Position numbers and translations under genes: made by a program
Assembly (NCBI GenBank): GCA_946122785.1
Contig: CAMGYJ010000006.1
Coordinates: 66,527,676 to 66,591,675, forward strand
DNA length: 64,000 nt
Source: Linum tenue
Lineage: Eukaryota > Streptophyta > Magnoliopsida > Malpighiales > Linaceae
Reading direction: 5' to 3'
In this document: positions 33,212 to 44,775 of the stretch, piece after piece
How positions within the stretch are numbered: position 1 is the stretch's first letter
Layout: every line of letters begins with the position of its first letter
Notes under the pieces: generated by a model
What the model was told of the DNA's origin: nothing
The model's database searches: none
The model's input: the letters and a program-made list of their open reading frames with translations, nothing else

Positions 33212-35977
33212 ATGACGTCGGAGGCAGACTCACCATTGACGTCGGAGGGAGTCCTAGTATTGAGGTCGGAGGGAGTCCAAGAAAACGCTGGTGCCGGAAC
33301 CAGTCACACCACCCAGGAAGATAATGTCGCCGATCTCATATTGCTACAGCCTGAAGATATTAAAAAAATGAAGTTTGATGATACAGAAGAAGCCTATGAT
33401 TTCTACATGGACTACGGGTTAGTCAAAGGCTTCGACATCAGAAAATCAGACATTGGTCGTGATAAGAACAAAGTTATGATATGGCGTGACTATGTATGCT
33501 CTGGCGAGGGAAAGAGGCGCATGAAGAGCACAGAACGAAAGAGAGAAGCAAGAGGGGAGACCAGATTTAACTGCAGAGCCAAGATGCGTGTTAAACAACA
33601 CAATGTCGATGGGAAGTGGTATGTGCACCAGTTTGATGATGTACACACACATGAAACGATCCCCAGAGAATATAGACACTACATGAAAGGGAAACGTCGT
33701 ATGAGTGATGCAGTGAAAGCAGCGATAAATTTTAGAAGAGCTGCAGGTATGAAAACTTCTCAAATTGTGAATCTGGCCGTATCAGAAGCAGGAGGCTACG
33801 ACAATTTGGGGTACACGAGGAAGGATGCATATAATTATGTGGACAAAGAGAGGAAAGAACAAATCAGTGAAGGTGATGCCGCAACAGCCCTAGTCTACCT
33901 GCAAGCTAAATGCAGCGCAGACGACATTTCGTTATTGAACTAAAGAAGGATGACGACGACCGGCTTATTAACATTTTCTGGGCCGATAGTATTTCTATTG
34001 CTGATTATGCATGCTTTGGAGAATTACTGTCATTCGATGCTACTTACAAAAGGAACATTTACCAGATGCCTCTCGTGATTTTTGCAGGTACTTTTCCTTC
34101 ACGCATAGAATTATCCAGAGCATGCTAAAATAATCCTAGAAGTTTGCATAATCTAACTTTGTTTGAACTTTTTTAGGTGTCAACCACCATTCGCAAACTT
34201 GCGTATTTGCATGTGCTTTCTTGGCTAACGAGAGAGAGGACAATTATATTTGGGTGTTGGGAGCTTTGAAGAGAAGGCTAGGCGGTGTAGATCCCAAGAC
34301 TGTTATTACAGATGGGGATAGAGCAATGCGTAATGCTATTCAGAAAGTATTTCCCGATGCAACATATCGTCTATGTTCCTGGCATATAGACAAGACTATA
34401 ACCAGAAATGTGAAGAATCATCCTACTTTTTTGCCCCGATGGAAGCATTTTGTGTCAGCTGACTGGGAACCTTCAGAATTCGAAGAAAAGTGGAAAACAG
34501 TGGTTGAGGAATGCTCCCTTCAGCACAACAATTGGGTCTCCAATTTATTTGACCAAAGACATGAATGGGGGTATGCATATTTGCGTTCGAAGTTCTTCGC
34601 AGGCTTGAGTACAACATCAAGATGTGAAGGACTGAACTCTCAACTTGCCAATTATATCGAGAAGGATAAAAATCTCCTTGAGTTCTTTATTCACTTTGAT
34701 CGTTGGACTAGGGATATGAGGGAGAATGAGCGTCATGCTGATTTTGAATCCATTCATCGAGAACGAACCATCACAAGCAATGTCTTAGTCTCACTTCAGA
34801 AGAGTGGAGCGGCGGTTTTCACAAAGAACGCATTCTTCTTATTCAGAGACGAGGTTGAAAAGTCGGCATGTTGCATAAGGTTGGAGACAGAGCGATCGGA
34901 AATTGAGCATGTGTACAAGGTCAAGGTGTCTGGCATGGCTAAGGTTTTTCAAGTCACGTACGCAGTTGAACCCTTTGCAATGGAATGTAGTTGTAATCAC
35001 TACAATTATATGGGAATACCATGTCGTCATATGATTTTTGTACTGAAAGAAGAGAGCATACTGGAACTTCCTGAAGGCCTAGTACGTCGAAGATGGTCAA
35101 AGAAGCCGAAGACACTAGAGAGCTTGGAGGAACCGGGCAGACTAGATGAATCGCAACTTTTCGCATTGAGGTTTGCCATGACTATCACTTTTAATTTTTT
35201 TTTTTAGTATTGGTTCGAAGCTAGGTGAACATTAATTTTACTCACTTTGTATAAAATCTTGTGTCAATCAGGTATGGTACTATTCAACAACACAGCTTAC
35301 AACTAATGTTAAAAGGGGCAAAATCTAGTGAGTGCTTCAAGATTGCTCGTGAGGGAATTCAATCATTATGTGAAAAGTTGGACATGGTGGACACTGGCAA
35401 CGTGGACATACCCGGCATTAATAGGCTGAAGGCGAATGAAATTTTGTTGGATCCATTACAAGTCAAAGCTAAAGGTTCGGGGGCTAAAAAATCTAAAAGG
35501 AAGAAAGGAGAAGCACGACAGTGTAGCAATTGCGGTGAATTTGGCCACTATAGGACCCGATGCCCACATCCTGTTGGCTATGTGAAGCCAACCTCAAACG
35601 GTGATGCCCCGAATGATGGTGTTTCGAAAGAAGGTGGCGGTGGCGATGACACCGATGTTGATCCTCCCACCACTCAAGATCAGTCGGAAACAGTACAAAA
35701 GAGAAGGCAAAAGCATTGCAGTAAGTGCGGTTCTACCAATCATAATGCAAGAACGTGTACTGGGTCTGGGCCATCCGATGATGAAAATGACGATGATGAA
35801 AATGACGATGACGGCGATTATGAGCAACCTAGGGTAAGAATAAGATATAATTGTTCGTGTCTACACAATGCAGTTGCACCCAATAATTTTGTACGTCTAA
35901 AATCGTCGTTATCGATTTTGCAGAAGAGGCCTGTTACAAGAAGTAGCAAACTAAGGATTGTTGAAAACTTGGAGTGA
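33212..35977 (+). pseudogene. FAR1-type MULE transposase, one frameshift
   Basis: Transposase of the Mutator-like element. Exon blocks: 33212 to about 33925, shift, about 33928-34087, 34177-35170, 35272-35833, 35924-35977; introns are GT-AG and the last (90 nt) is a multiple of three. Order of domains: FAR1-like DNA-binding region (EEAYDFYMDYGLVKGFDI; FNCRAKMRV; WYVHQFDDVHTHE), MULE catalytic core with Asp in ELLSFDATYKRN, Asp in TVITDGDRAM, CSWHI, and Glu in TSRCEGLNSQL, then SWIM finger CSCNHYNYMGIPCRH, and two CCHC knuckles (CSNCGEFGHYRTRC and CSKCGSTNHNARTC) around an acidic DDEND repeat. A single-base loss near 33926 puts a TAA at 33941-33943 and separates the DNA-binding part from the catalytic part. 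Everything else is open, so the copy died recently or the base is an assembly error. Confidence 0.85.
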
Positions 35978-37414
35978 AGATGGACGTCCTTATCCTATTC
36001 GGATTAGGACTAATGGACTATGTGAAGACTGCCAGTATCAGCTTGAAGCGGCGTCGTTTGATTTATAAGAAGACTGTTGCCGTCTGCGGTGTCGTTTTAC
36101 TTGTGTGTCGTTTTATTTATGTGTCTCTTTGGTCTATAAGAAGACTACTGCCTGCTACGGTGTCGTTTTATTTAGTTCGGATGGATTTGATTGAATTCGA
36201 TATGGAGGTTGCTCCCTAAATAAATAATGTGCAACATTTCAGTTGAATTATTTTTCTCACTCGTTTTTTTTATTGAATTATTAGATCGGATTTTTTACTT
36301 GTTTATAAAATTACTTAATTTTGGCTACTAAAATTATGAAATGTAATTTGGGCGTGAAATGACAAGAGCATGCGCCGACAGAGGACTTCTGAAAATGGAG
36401 GCAGTAATCAAGAAATAAACTACAGTATTTTTATTGAGTGAAATATCCATCACCGATATATTATTAAGATCTCAAACACTAAAAGTACAAATCTTGGAAA
36501 ACAAAACAATGTACTTTCCCTCCTCCCACTTTTATACTATACATATGGCAACTTTCCCCTCTTGTATATATTTTGGGAGCATGATCAACAAGTACGCGTC
36601 AATGTCGCCCAGAAGAACCATCATATGACGTAGGGTTCCACAACACCTATTATGGAATCGTAACAACATATGATGATTCTTTGGGCGATATTCAAACAGC
36701 GACTTATTGTCATTGCTCCCCTCCCTGCCTCTAACAAAGACCCTGCATGGAGAGAAAAGGAGAAACAATACAACGAAGGATTTAGTTTAACAGTCATGAT
36801 CTAACAATGACATAATTAAAGGAACTGAGATCTAAAATAATACGCAGTCTCATCTTTACCACTGCACCCGAAAATAAAGCATGGACAGGAGGACGAAGAG
36901 GCGGATGGGGTTGATTTTCGGGGTTGAGAAGATGGGAGAAAGGGGTCTTTTCAGGGATTGAGAGGAGGAACGGACAACAGCAGGAGATGAGTGCCTCTTG
37001 GGTTTCGGAGCATGGTCTCTCCCTCTCTGATTAAAGAATTTATAAATGAGCTCATAAATTTACTTTGCCTTTCCAGCCCTTCCCATTTACTGAAAATCAC
37101 ACTCCCTACTGCTGCCTCGGCCTTGGTAACGTCAGCACTGGTTAGGGGCAAATGCGAATTTCCAAAAACGGCGATATCTGATTGGGTGACACGCCGCGGT
37201 TAGGATTGAAGCTCTTTCACCATCGGATTAAACGAAAATTTAGGAATTGACGGCGGGAGATGGGGATGTGCTTTTAGACTGGCTTTGTAGATTAACTAAC
37301 TTTTTCGTTTACCAAAATTAATCTACAGATTTGGTACATGTAATTGTAACCCTAAACCCTAAACCCTAAACCCGAACCAATCAATACCATATACTCTACA
37401 ACAATAACACCTTA
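35965..37414 (+). repeat. direct duplication in the Mutator element, copy 1
   Basis: Begins in the last codons of the transposase and runs through its 3' flank to the Tourist-like MITE. It is repeated at 38204-40138. The stretch 36990-37380 is almost identical to 39720-40080 (for example GGGTGACACGCCGCGGTTAGG), the earlier part is more diverged. It includes (CCCTAAA)n near 37351-37372. Confidence 0.85.
36532..36768 (-). other. conserved antisense frame in duplication copy 1
   Basis: A 78-codon minus-strand frame (VFVRGREGSNDNKS, LLRFHNRCCGTL, DAYLLIMLPKYIQ) preceded by a plausible 3' splice site CTCTCCATGCAG and, further upstream, by a CT-rich leader-like region (36890-37060). The same frame survives in the second copy with amino-acid changes. 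It could be an exon of a small gene or transcript; no family is recognised. Confidence 0.3.
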
Positions 37415-37636
37415 GAGCATCTCCATCCCATTGCTAAACCAACCTTTAGCAATTGGCAAAGTCTAGGTGGCAACTCAATTGGCAATTGCAAGGGATGGAG
37501 AGGCAATTGCTTATTTAGAAATTACAAAGAAAACTTAGGGATGTAGGTGGTTTGCAATTCTTTTAACTGAAATTGCTAAATATGATGATGTGGCTGTAGG
37601 GACCACGTTTAGAAATTGCTAGGGATGGAGATGGTC
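37415..37636. mobile_element. Tourist-like (PIF/Harbinger) MITE, 222 bp
   Basis: TTA duplication at 37412-37414 and 37637-37639. Left end GAGCATCTCCATCCC; reverse complement of right end GACCATCTCCATCCC, a 15-bp inverted repeat with one mismatch. Internal repeats of AATTGCTA/TAGCAATT. It lies inside the Mutator-like element. Diverged relatives with ATCTCCATCCC ends are at about 40255-40460. Confidence 0.75.
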
Positions 37637-38203
37637 TTACCCGAACCAATCCAACCCATTGCTTATTTAGTGGAATCCTAGGTGGCACCATTATTTAGCA
37701 AGATTGCAATGCCACCTAGGAAAATTTTTCTAAACTAGCAAGATTGCTAAATTAGGAATTCTTCTTGCAATGCCAAACCCTAATACACGAACCAATCAAT
37801 AACATATACACTAAACTATCAACACCTTGCTTATTTAGACCATCTCCAATGGTGCAATTCTTGAGAATTGCAAGCTGATGTGGCAAGGGAGTGAAAGTGG
37901 GACGGTGAGTTGCATTGATGTGGGATCAATTACAAAAGTTGCAAATTTGCATCTAATGAATGTTTTCATGCAGTTGCAAATTTTCATGCAGCACACACAT
38001 ATATACAATTCCAATCATAATACTTTACATAATTCGAATAACACAACGACAAAAAACAACTTGAGAGATGCACTCAAATTAATATAATACACTCACCAAT
38101 TAATATTGAATTGCATTGAAAATTAAGTAGGACCCACGGTCACAATTGATGTATAGTTAAAGTTGCTGAAGTGGCAATTGGGACCATATATTTGCTCGGT
38201 GCT
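37637..38203. other. noncoding spacer within the Mutator element
   Basis: Contains scattered TTGCAATT-type words related to the Tourist-like MITE and phrases like CGAACCAATCAATAACATAT that recur after the second copy of the large duplication. No gene. Confidence 0.5.
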
Positions 38204-38865
38204 GGAAACTTGAACTGAAAATGGAAGTCCTCCTATGTCGAGTCGTTTGGTATATAAGCCAACTGTTGGCTCTTGCAGTGTCGTTTAATTTATGCACTCA
38301 TTAATGGTCACTTGATGGCAATTTTTAAGCACTATAATCGTTTGGATGTGGAAATGTAATGCAGTAATTGGACCGAATTACCACATAATGCAGTAATTGG
38401 GTTAAAAACCCACGTTTGGGAGAGCCAAAATAGTATGGAAATTGGACCATGGAAATTGGCTTCAATTACCACATTCATGGTAATTGAGAATACTACACCT
38501 CCCCCTAGTAATTTGACATTACCACGTTTTCATACTTCTTTTTCCAAATTCCATACCATCAATTCTCACAAAACTAAACCTTATCCAAACGTGAGTTTTT
38601 TCCAATTTCCACAAGTCAATTACTTGGTTTTGTAAAACATGGAAATTCAGACAAATTTCAACGTTTTAAAATTTCCACATCCAACATTTCAGTTGAATAA
38701 TCTTGAGAACTAGTTTTTTTATTCAATTATTACATCGTATTTTTTGCACTAATTTTGAGCACTCATTAAATGGGTAGAGCATGTGGCGACAGAGGAGCAG
38801 AGTTCGAAATCCGGTTGGCCCAATCGTAAAGACTTCTAAAAATGGAGTCAGTAGTCAACAAATAA

Positions 38866-39071
38866 AGTACAGTATTTTTATTGGGAGTGTAGGATCCCCT
38901 GCAGATTTTAGAAGATCTCAAACGCTAATAGTACAAAGTACAGTATTTTTATTGGGAGTGTAGGATCCCCTGCAGATTTAGAAGATCTCAAACGCTAATA
39001 GTACAAAGTACAGTATTTTTATTGGGAGTGGAGGATCCCTTGCATATTTAGAAGATCTCAAACACTTTTGG
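38866..39071 (+). repeat. 70-71-bp tandem repeat, three copies
   Basis: Units start at 38866, 38937 and 39007 with AGTACAGTATTTTTATTGGG and contain GGATCCCCTGCAGATTT and GAAGATCTCAAACGC. Copy 1 of the larger duplication has only one such unit, so expansion came after the duplication. Confidence 0.9.
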
Positions 39072-39189
39072 AAGCCGCCATGGAAGCGAAGAGAGAAGCA
39101 GAAGAAAAAATAACAAAACAGTATACAAATATAAACAAATGTTACATAGATTCCAACAAAAACAAAAAGCTATACTTTCCCTCCCTATT

Positions 39190-39429
39190 TTATCCTATTA
39201 TACATATGGCAACTTTCCTATCTTGTATACATTTTGGGAGCATGATCAACAAGTACGCGTCAATATGGCGCAAAAGAACCACCACATGAAGTAGGGTTCC
39301 ACAACACCTATTATGGAATCGCAACAACATGTGATGATTCTTTTGGCGATATTCAGACGGCGACTTATTGTCATTGCTCCCCTCCCTGCCTCTAACAAAG
39401 ACCCTGCATGGAGAGAAAAGGAGAAACAA
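39190..39429 (-). other. conserved antisense frame in duplication copy 2
   Basis: A 79-codon frame matching the one at 36532-36768 (VFVRGREGSNDNKS, LLRFHNRCCGTL, DAYLLIMLPK). Differences include SPSEYRQK against SLFEYRPK and HVVVLLRHID against HMMVLLGDID. Staying open in both copies is mildly suggestive but may reflect youth of the duplication. Confidence 0.3.
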
Positions 39430-40138
39430 TACAACGAAGGATTTAGTTTAACACTCATGATCTAACAATGACATAATTAAAGGAAATGAGATCTAAAATA
39501 ATACGCAGTCTCATCATTACCACTGCAGCCGAAAATAAAGCATGGGATAGGAGGACGAAGAGGCGGATGGGGTTGATTTTCGGAGTTTCATATTGAGAAG
39601 ATGGAAGAAAGGGTTCTTTTCAGGGATTGAGAGGAGGAGGAACGAACAGCAGCAGGAGATGGTTTTCGGAGTTTCATATTGAGAAGATGGAAGAAAGGGT
39701 TCTTTTCAGGGATCGGAGCACGGTCTCTCCTTCACTGATTAACGAATTTATAGATTGACTCGTAATTACTTTTACTTTCCCTCCCTTCACATTTACTGAA
39801 AATTACAGTCCCTACCACTGCCTCGGCCTTGGTAACGCCAGCATTGGTTATGGGCAAAAGCGACTTTCCGAATTCGGCAATATCTGATTGGGTGACACGC
39901 CGCGGTTAGGATTGAAGCTCTTTCACCATCGGATTAAACGAAAATTTAGGAATTGACGCCGGGAGATGGGGATGTGCTTTTAGACTGGCTTTGTAGATTA
40001 ACAAACTTTTTTCGTTTACCAAAATTAATCTACAGATTTGGTACATGTAATTGTAACCCTAAACCCTAAACCCTAAACCAAACCCTAATACACGAACCAA
40101 TCAATACCATATACTCTACAACAATAACAACACCTTAT

Positions 40139-41779
40139 AGGCTTATACCGTAACCAATCAATAACATATATACTTTAAACCATCAACACCTTGCTCCTCC
40201 CTTATACCATAACCTTCAAGACCTTATACTGTATACCAACAACACCTTCTTCTATCTCCATCCCCAACTTTCAATTTATAATAAGTGTTTCCTTTGAAAT
40301 ATAAAATGGAACCCACCTTGGCAATTGCTAGCATAATTTAGGGATGTAGATGAATAGAAATTGTTAAGTGATGAATTGCTAAAATTGATGATGTGGCGGT
40401 AAGGACCTCGTTTAGAAATTGTTGTTCAATTTTAGGGATGAAGATGATCAATACACTAACCCAATACCATATACTCTAAACCATCAACACCTTATACAAT
40501 ATCGTATTTTAGGGATGGAGATGATCAATACACTAACCCAATACCATGTACTCTAAACCATCAACACCTTATACAATATCGTATACCTATACGCTGATAA
40601 ATTAAAATTATAACTTGCTTTTCAAAACATAAATTAAAAATTGATACTCACTAAGTATCGAACCACAAACCTCTACTTTATTGACTAAGCAAATAAGAGA
40701 CAATTAACCAATTAAGCTACATCACATTGATGACCATCTTGCATAATTTCGCTTTCTTATTAAGTGAAGGGTTGAAATGAATGATAAATATATCACAGGG
40801 GATTGTTTCAACTTCGGCGGGGACTGAGAGAGTGGAAAAGGGGTAATTATTCTACCAAAAAAGAAAAGAAAAGGGGGAATTAATGAAGAGTTAAATTGGA
40901 CGGATTGTCTTTACCACGCCACTACAAAATCATTCGGAGCAAAAACACGCAGGTTCAAATCAAACAATAAATGATCAGCATTTATAAGCAGATATAAAGA
41001 ATTATGTCTAAGTACTGATAAATGTGTCACGCTACAATAATTATGTCTAAGTTTTTTTAGTAATAAGGCATGATCAGCATTTATAAGCAGATATAAAGAA
41101 AATATAAAATCGAGAAAAAATAAGACAACACCTACCCTCACCCTTTAACCAATCGATACCATATGCTCTAAACCATCAACACCTTATAACCTACCCATAT
41201 ACCATATACTCTATACCATCAACAACCTAATACCCTAAGCAGTCAGTACCCATTTCCTTTAACATCAACACCTTATACAACAATCGTATACCTATACGCT
41301 GATAAAATTTTACATTTTGAAAATACTTGCCCAACTAAAGTACATAGGTACTTCAAAAGTGAAATTCTAACTTTCGTTTCAAAACATAAATTAAAAAAAT
41401 ATCCTCACTCAGTATCCAACCACAAGCCTCTAATTAGTCTACAAGAGGTTTGTTATGTACGAGTGCATTGCATAAAGAGGGGAAATCGGTGAGCGAGTGG
41501 AATGGGATCTCAATTAATGAAGAGTTAAATTGGGCGGATTGTAGTTTACCTCGTACCGCTAAATGTGTATAGAGACACGCTAGCATTTACCAAATCCCAA
41601 AAAAGATGGAACACATAATTATGTTTAAATTGCGTGAACTCAATGAATGATCAGGATTTTAGAAACAGAAGCAGATGAAAATAAGTAAAACAAAGAATCG
41701 CCACTGAGATAGACAATTATCAAAGGCCCAACCTAATGACAATCCGGAACTCAGTATCTATTATCAACAAACTAGGTGT
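40139..41779. other. noncoding right interior of the Mutator element
   Basis: AT-rich with recurring phrases AATACCATATACTCTAAACC and CATCAACACCTTATACAA. A tandem duplication of about 72 bp lies at 40441-40588 (start GATGATCAATACACTAACCC). ATGATCAGCATTTATAAGC occurs at 40972 and 41069. No gene supported. Confidence 0.55.
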
Positions 41780-42705
41780 CATGGGTCATGTACAAGCCCA
41801 CGTTTGAATGTTATTTAAAAGCCTGCAAAAATCAATGATCAGACCCAGTCCAACTAGAATTAGTCCTAAACGCACCGTTAATACATAAACACAAATTAAG
41901 GAGACCTCTCCATCTGATTCGAATCAAATTAGGTCTTCTTCATCTCCTTCCTCAATCCTCTGGGCGAGACGAACACTGCATATCAGGAAACCTTAATTTC
42001 ACCGAGTGATAGAAGTTTCGAGAAAATGAAAATAACACTAAGGCAAGATGACAAAGCACTAGCGACATGAACCCTAGGGTTAGCAAACCTCTTTCAAGGG
42101 TTCTTTTGCAAACGAAAAGTTTGATGAACACAATAATAGACATGGTCGCCGTAATCGTGTTAGAAAGATATAGGCGAGTAAATTCCGCACGGAAATAAAA
42201 TGACGATGAACAAAACGTCGATTTGTGGATAAAAGGATTTGGGGTTCAAAACGATGATTATGTGAGGATTTCATATTGGATGGGGATCTTCTCTTCGAAT
42301 GTGGATACATAGATTTGGCGTATGAAACATGATGATGTTGGGGATTTGAGATTGGATAGGGAGCTAAATCGAATGTGGATCAAATAATAAAAGGATTTGG
42401 GTTTCGAAACGATGATTTTGTTGGAGATTTCAGATTTGATAGGCAGCTTATGATCGAACTTCGAACTTAGAGTTAGAGGGGACCCTCCAAGGCGAATGAG
42501 GGATCGTAGAAGGGAGACTGGAAATTGGTTAGTGTGGCGGGTCGTATCCATAGGGTTTAACCTCTTAATCGATATCATTAAACCGGGTACAGTTAGGTTG
42601 AAGTCCAATTAATAAAGCATAAACGCTTCGTGATGCTTTTGGTAATTTTCCTTGCCCCCGGTTACCCGTACCCCGGATTTTGCCCTGGGTACCGTAGAAC
42701 TGCCC
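41780..42705 (-). repeat. right terminal inverted repeat of the Mutator-like element
   Basis: Reverse complement of the left arm with indels; about 925 bp against about 800. The outermost 50 bases are well kept (TTCTACGGTACCCAGGGC in reverse complement). A region near 42240-42440 has no counterpart in the left arm and shows a local repeat (AAAGGATTTGGGGTTC / AAAGGATTTGGGTTTC). Confidence 0.85.
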
Positions 42706-42716
42706 ATATATATATA

Positions 42717-43019
42717 GTGCCTTTAACCCTTAATGAGTGAACCCTAGGTCCCAATTATCTAAATCATAAACTATAAACACTCATATGGTGCATTGATTTT
42801 TTTGCCTATATTTGGACGAATCATAACCGCCGATTACTGTTTCTAATTAAATTGATCTTGGGGTATAAGATTTAGAGAATTAAGACCTAGATTTTGATCT
42901 TTAAGGGTTAGAGTATAGTATCATGTCTGAAAGATCAGCCAATTCAAGTTCTGGATAGCGTTTTCTTACTCAAGGTATGCGGTATCTCGGATTTCACCTT
43001 GGGTACCGTAGAACTCCCC
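42717..43019. mobile_element. small element with Mutator-like right end
   Basis: Starts after the (AT)n tract that closes the large element and ends CCTTGGGTACCGTAGAACTCCCC before another (AT)n tract. That end matches the right terminus of the 15.4-kb element (CCCTGGGTACCGTAGAACTGCCC). The left end is not clearly matching, so it may be a truncated non-autonomous relative. Confidence 0.5.
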
Positions 43020-43304
43020 ATATATATACAAATTTCTCCCTTTTCTTACTAAGGGTTTGACCTAGTGGTAATACCATTAGCATAGAAACTAAAGGTCTCA
43101 AAATCTAATATCCTAAATAGTATCTTAATCACCAAAAAACTAAAAACCTATACCACCCTTATCCAAAAAAATTATCCCTTTTTGAACTGTCAAACTGTTT
43201 AAAATTTCACAACATAGTTGCATCCACCACAAAGGAGTATGTTTCATCATAATTAATGTTATGTTTCAACATAAATTGTGTTATATCACCTTGTGAGGAG
43301 GACG
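43020..43304. other. spacer, no gene seen
   Basis: AT-rich; contains ATGTTTCA/TAATTAATGTTATG words that recur beyond the right side of the following LTR-like element (46730-46755), so the two flanks were one local repeat-rich region before insertion. Confidence 0.4.
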
Positions 43305-43922
43305 TGTAACACCCTAACCCGTCCGGGTACTATTTTTACCAAAATAACTGAAAATACTTGGGAAAATAACGAAAACCTTTCATAAATAACTTTAACAAGT
43401 ACTGAGAATAAACTGTAATTTCTTAAAACAAAGCCCTAACACTTGGGCAAACTCAATCCTTAAAATCTCAAAAGGATCTCCAGTCTATACTCTTAATCAT
43501 AAGATGTAACAACTCATTAATCTATAACGTTGCCGCTTACTGAAAACCTTGACTAGACATCCCTCTACTCTCATACAATCCTCCTCTAGCTGGCTTCCAT
43601 GGAGCTGCTTCTTCCGACCTCGATGCTCTCTAACTACTCCTCTGGCTCTTCCTCTTCAAACTGGTGAGTGAGTTGGGGTCAGTCTACGCCCTTACGTTTT
43701 AACAGTCTAGTACTTTAGTATTTTACTTCAGACACTTAACTTAAACTGGTGGGAGTTGTTTGTACTTCCACTCTTATAAAAATCTTCTCTTAAAACTATA
43801 TGGGAGTTACTGTTACTCTCCCTTCTCAAATCTAAAATCTCAACTTAAATACTTGGCCGACACAGGGATCCCTCACTAGCTAGTCCGGTTGCCCAACTCA
43901 TACGTATGAGAAGCCCTCCAGG

Positions 43923-44587
43923 TAGGGGTGGGCAATGGGCGGGTTGGGTGGATTTTGGTTTAAAATTGACCCACCCGCTTACTAGCGGGTTGGAATATAT
44001 GTGACCCGCAATCCACCCACATACTTATGTGGGTTGGATTGGGTGGGTGGCGGATGGGTGCGGTTGGGTCGCGGATTAACCCGCAAAAACAATTCTCCAA
44101 CTAGCCATTAAGAAAATTGACTAACATTTATAATAAGTTCATAGCACATTAGTAAGATTGTGTCAATAATTTGTGATTTTGATACAATTAATAATTTATA
44201 GTTTGTATCCTAGTATTTAATGGATATTAACAATAATTTTCATACCAATATTCATTGTCAATGGATATTGCACAACACAGTAACCAATAATAGTAGTCAA
44301 AACTATTCTTTATTCTCCACCTTTTGCAGCATATGGTCAGACTATAGTGCAGTTCTAAAATATGATGAATATTCGATACTATAAGAAACAACATTTTTCC
44401 ATGTAAAAATAGGATGCGGGTCATACGGGTGACCCGCAATTCACTTACCATCCACCCACATAAGTGCGGGTGGGAGATTTAACAATCCGCAATCCACCCA
44501 CATCAATCACCCATTGCATGCGGGTCGGGTTATTTGCGGGTGGATCGATATCAATCCGCGGATTAACCACCCACGTGCCCACCCCTA
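43923..44587. mobile_element. non-autonomous hAT-like element, 665 bp
   Basis: Perfect 8-bp duplication CCTCCAGG (43915-43922, 44588-44595) and a perfect 12-bp terminal inverted repeat TAGGGGTGGGCA. Subterminal GGGTGGATT/AATCCACCC repeats, same style as the element at 6430. Inserted into the probable solo LTR. Confidence 0.9.
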
Positions 44588-44640
44588 CCTCCAGGCTTTC
44601 CTTAAACTTAAACTTATCGTGGAAGGCTCTTCTTCCACGA

Positions 44641-44775
44641 TTCTCAAGAGCATAGCTGCTGCTCATCTTAAAAATCTCAAGAGCATAACTGCTGCTCAAC
44701 TTAAATATATCAAGAGCATAACTACTGCTCCGTCTCAAAGATCTCAAGAGCATAACTGCTGCTCTATCTGAAAAT
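44641..44775 (+). repeat. 32-bp tandem repeat, four copies
   Basis: Units of TCAAGAGCATAACTGCTGCTC plus about 12 variable bases, four times. Lies in the probable solo LTR. Confidence 0.85.

Larger units (their letters stand above)
38204..40138 (+). repeat. direct duplication in the Mutator element, copy 2
   Basis: Second copy of 35965-37414, enlarged by an insert near 38340-38660 and by the tandem array below. It starts with a decayed version of the last transposase codons, so the transposase 3' end has been copied downstream. (CCCTAAA)n recurs near 40056-40078. Confidence 0.8.
27260..42705. mobile_element. 15.4-kb Mutator-like element with three genes
   Basis: Left end GGTGACTTCTACGGTGCCC; the reverse complement of the right end is GGGCAGTTCTACGGTACCC. 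Both continue into long, diverged inverted repeats of about 0.8-0.9 kb. Each side is followed by an (AT)n tract (27248-27259 and 42706-42716), consistent with a 9-11-bp target duplication inside a TA microsatellite. Inside lie a transposon-protein gene (28356-29207, +), a Ulp1-like protease gene (30772-32648, -) and a FAR1-type MULE transposase (33212-35977, +). The right-hand third is noncoding and carries a large direct duplication and a nested Tourist-like MITE. Large MULEs that carry Ulp1-like genes are known in plants (KI-MULE and CUMULE types); the pairing here with a Transposase_32-like gene is the unusual part. Confidence 0.85.

Noticed and set aside
33446..33763. 105-codon minus-strand frame opposite the transposase
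   Set aside because: Antisense shadow of the FAR1-like domain; the plus strand carries the conserved motifs and splice sites.
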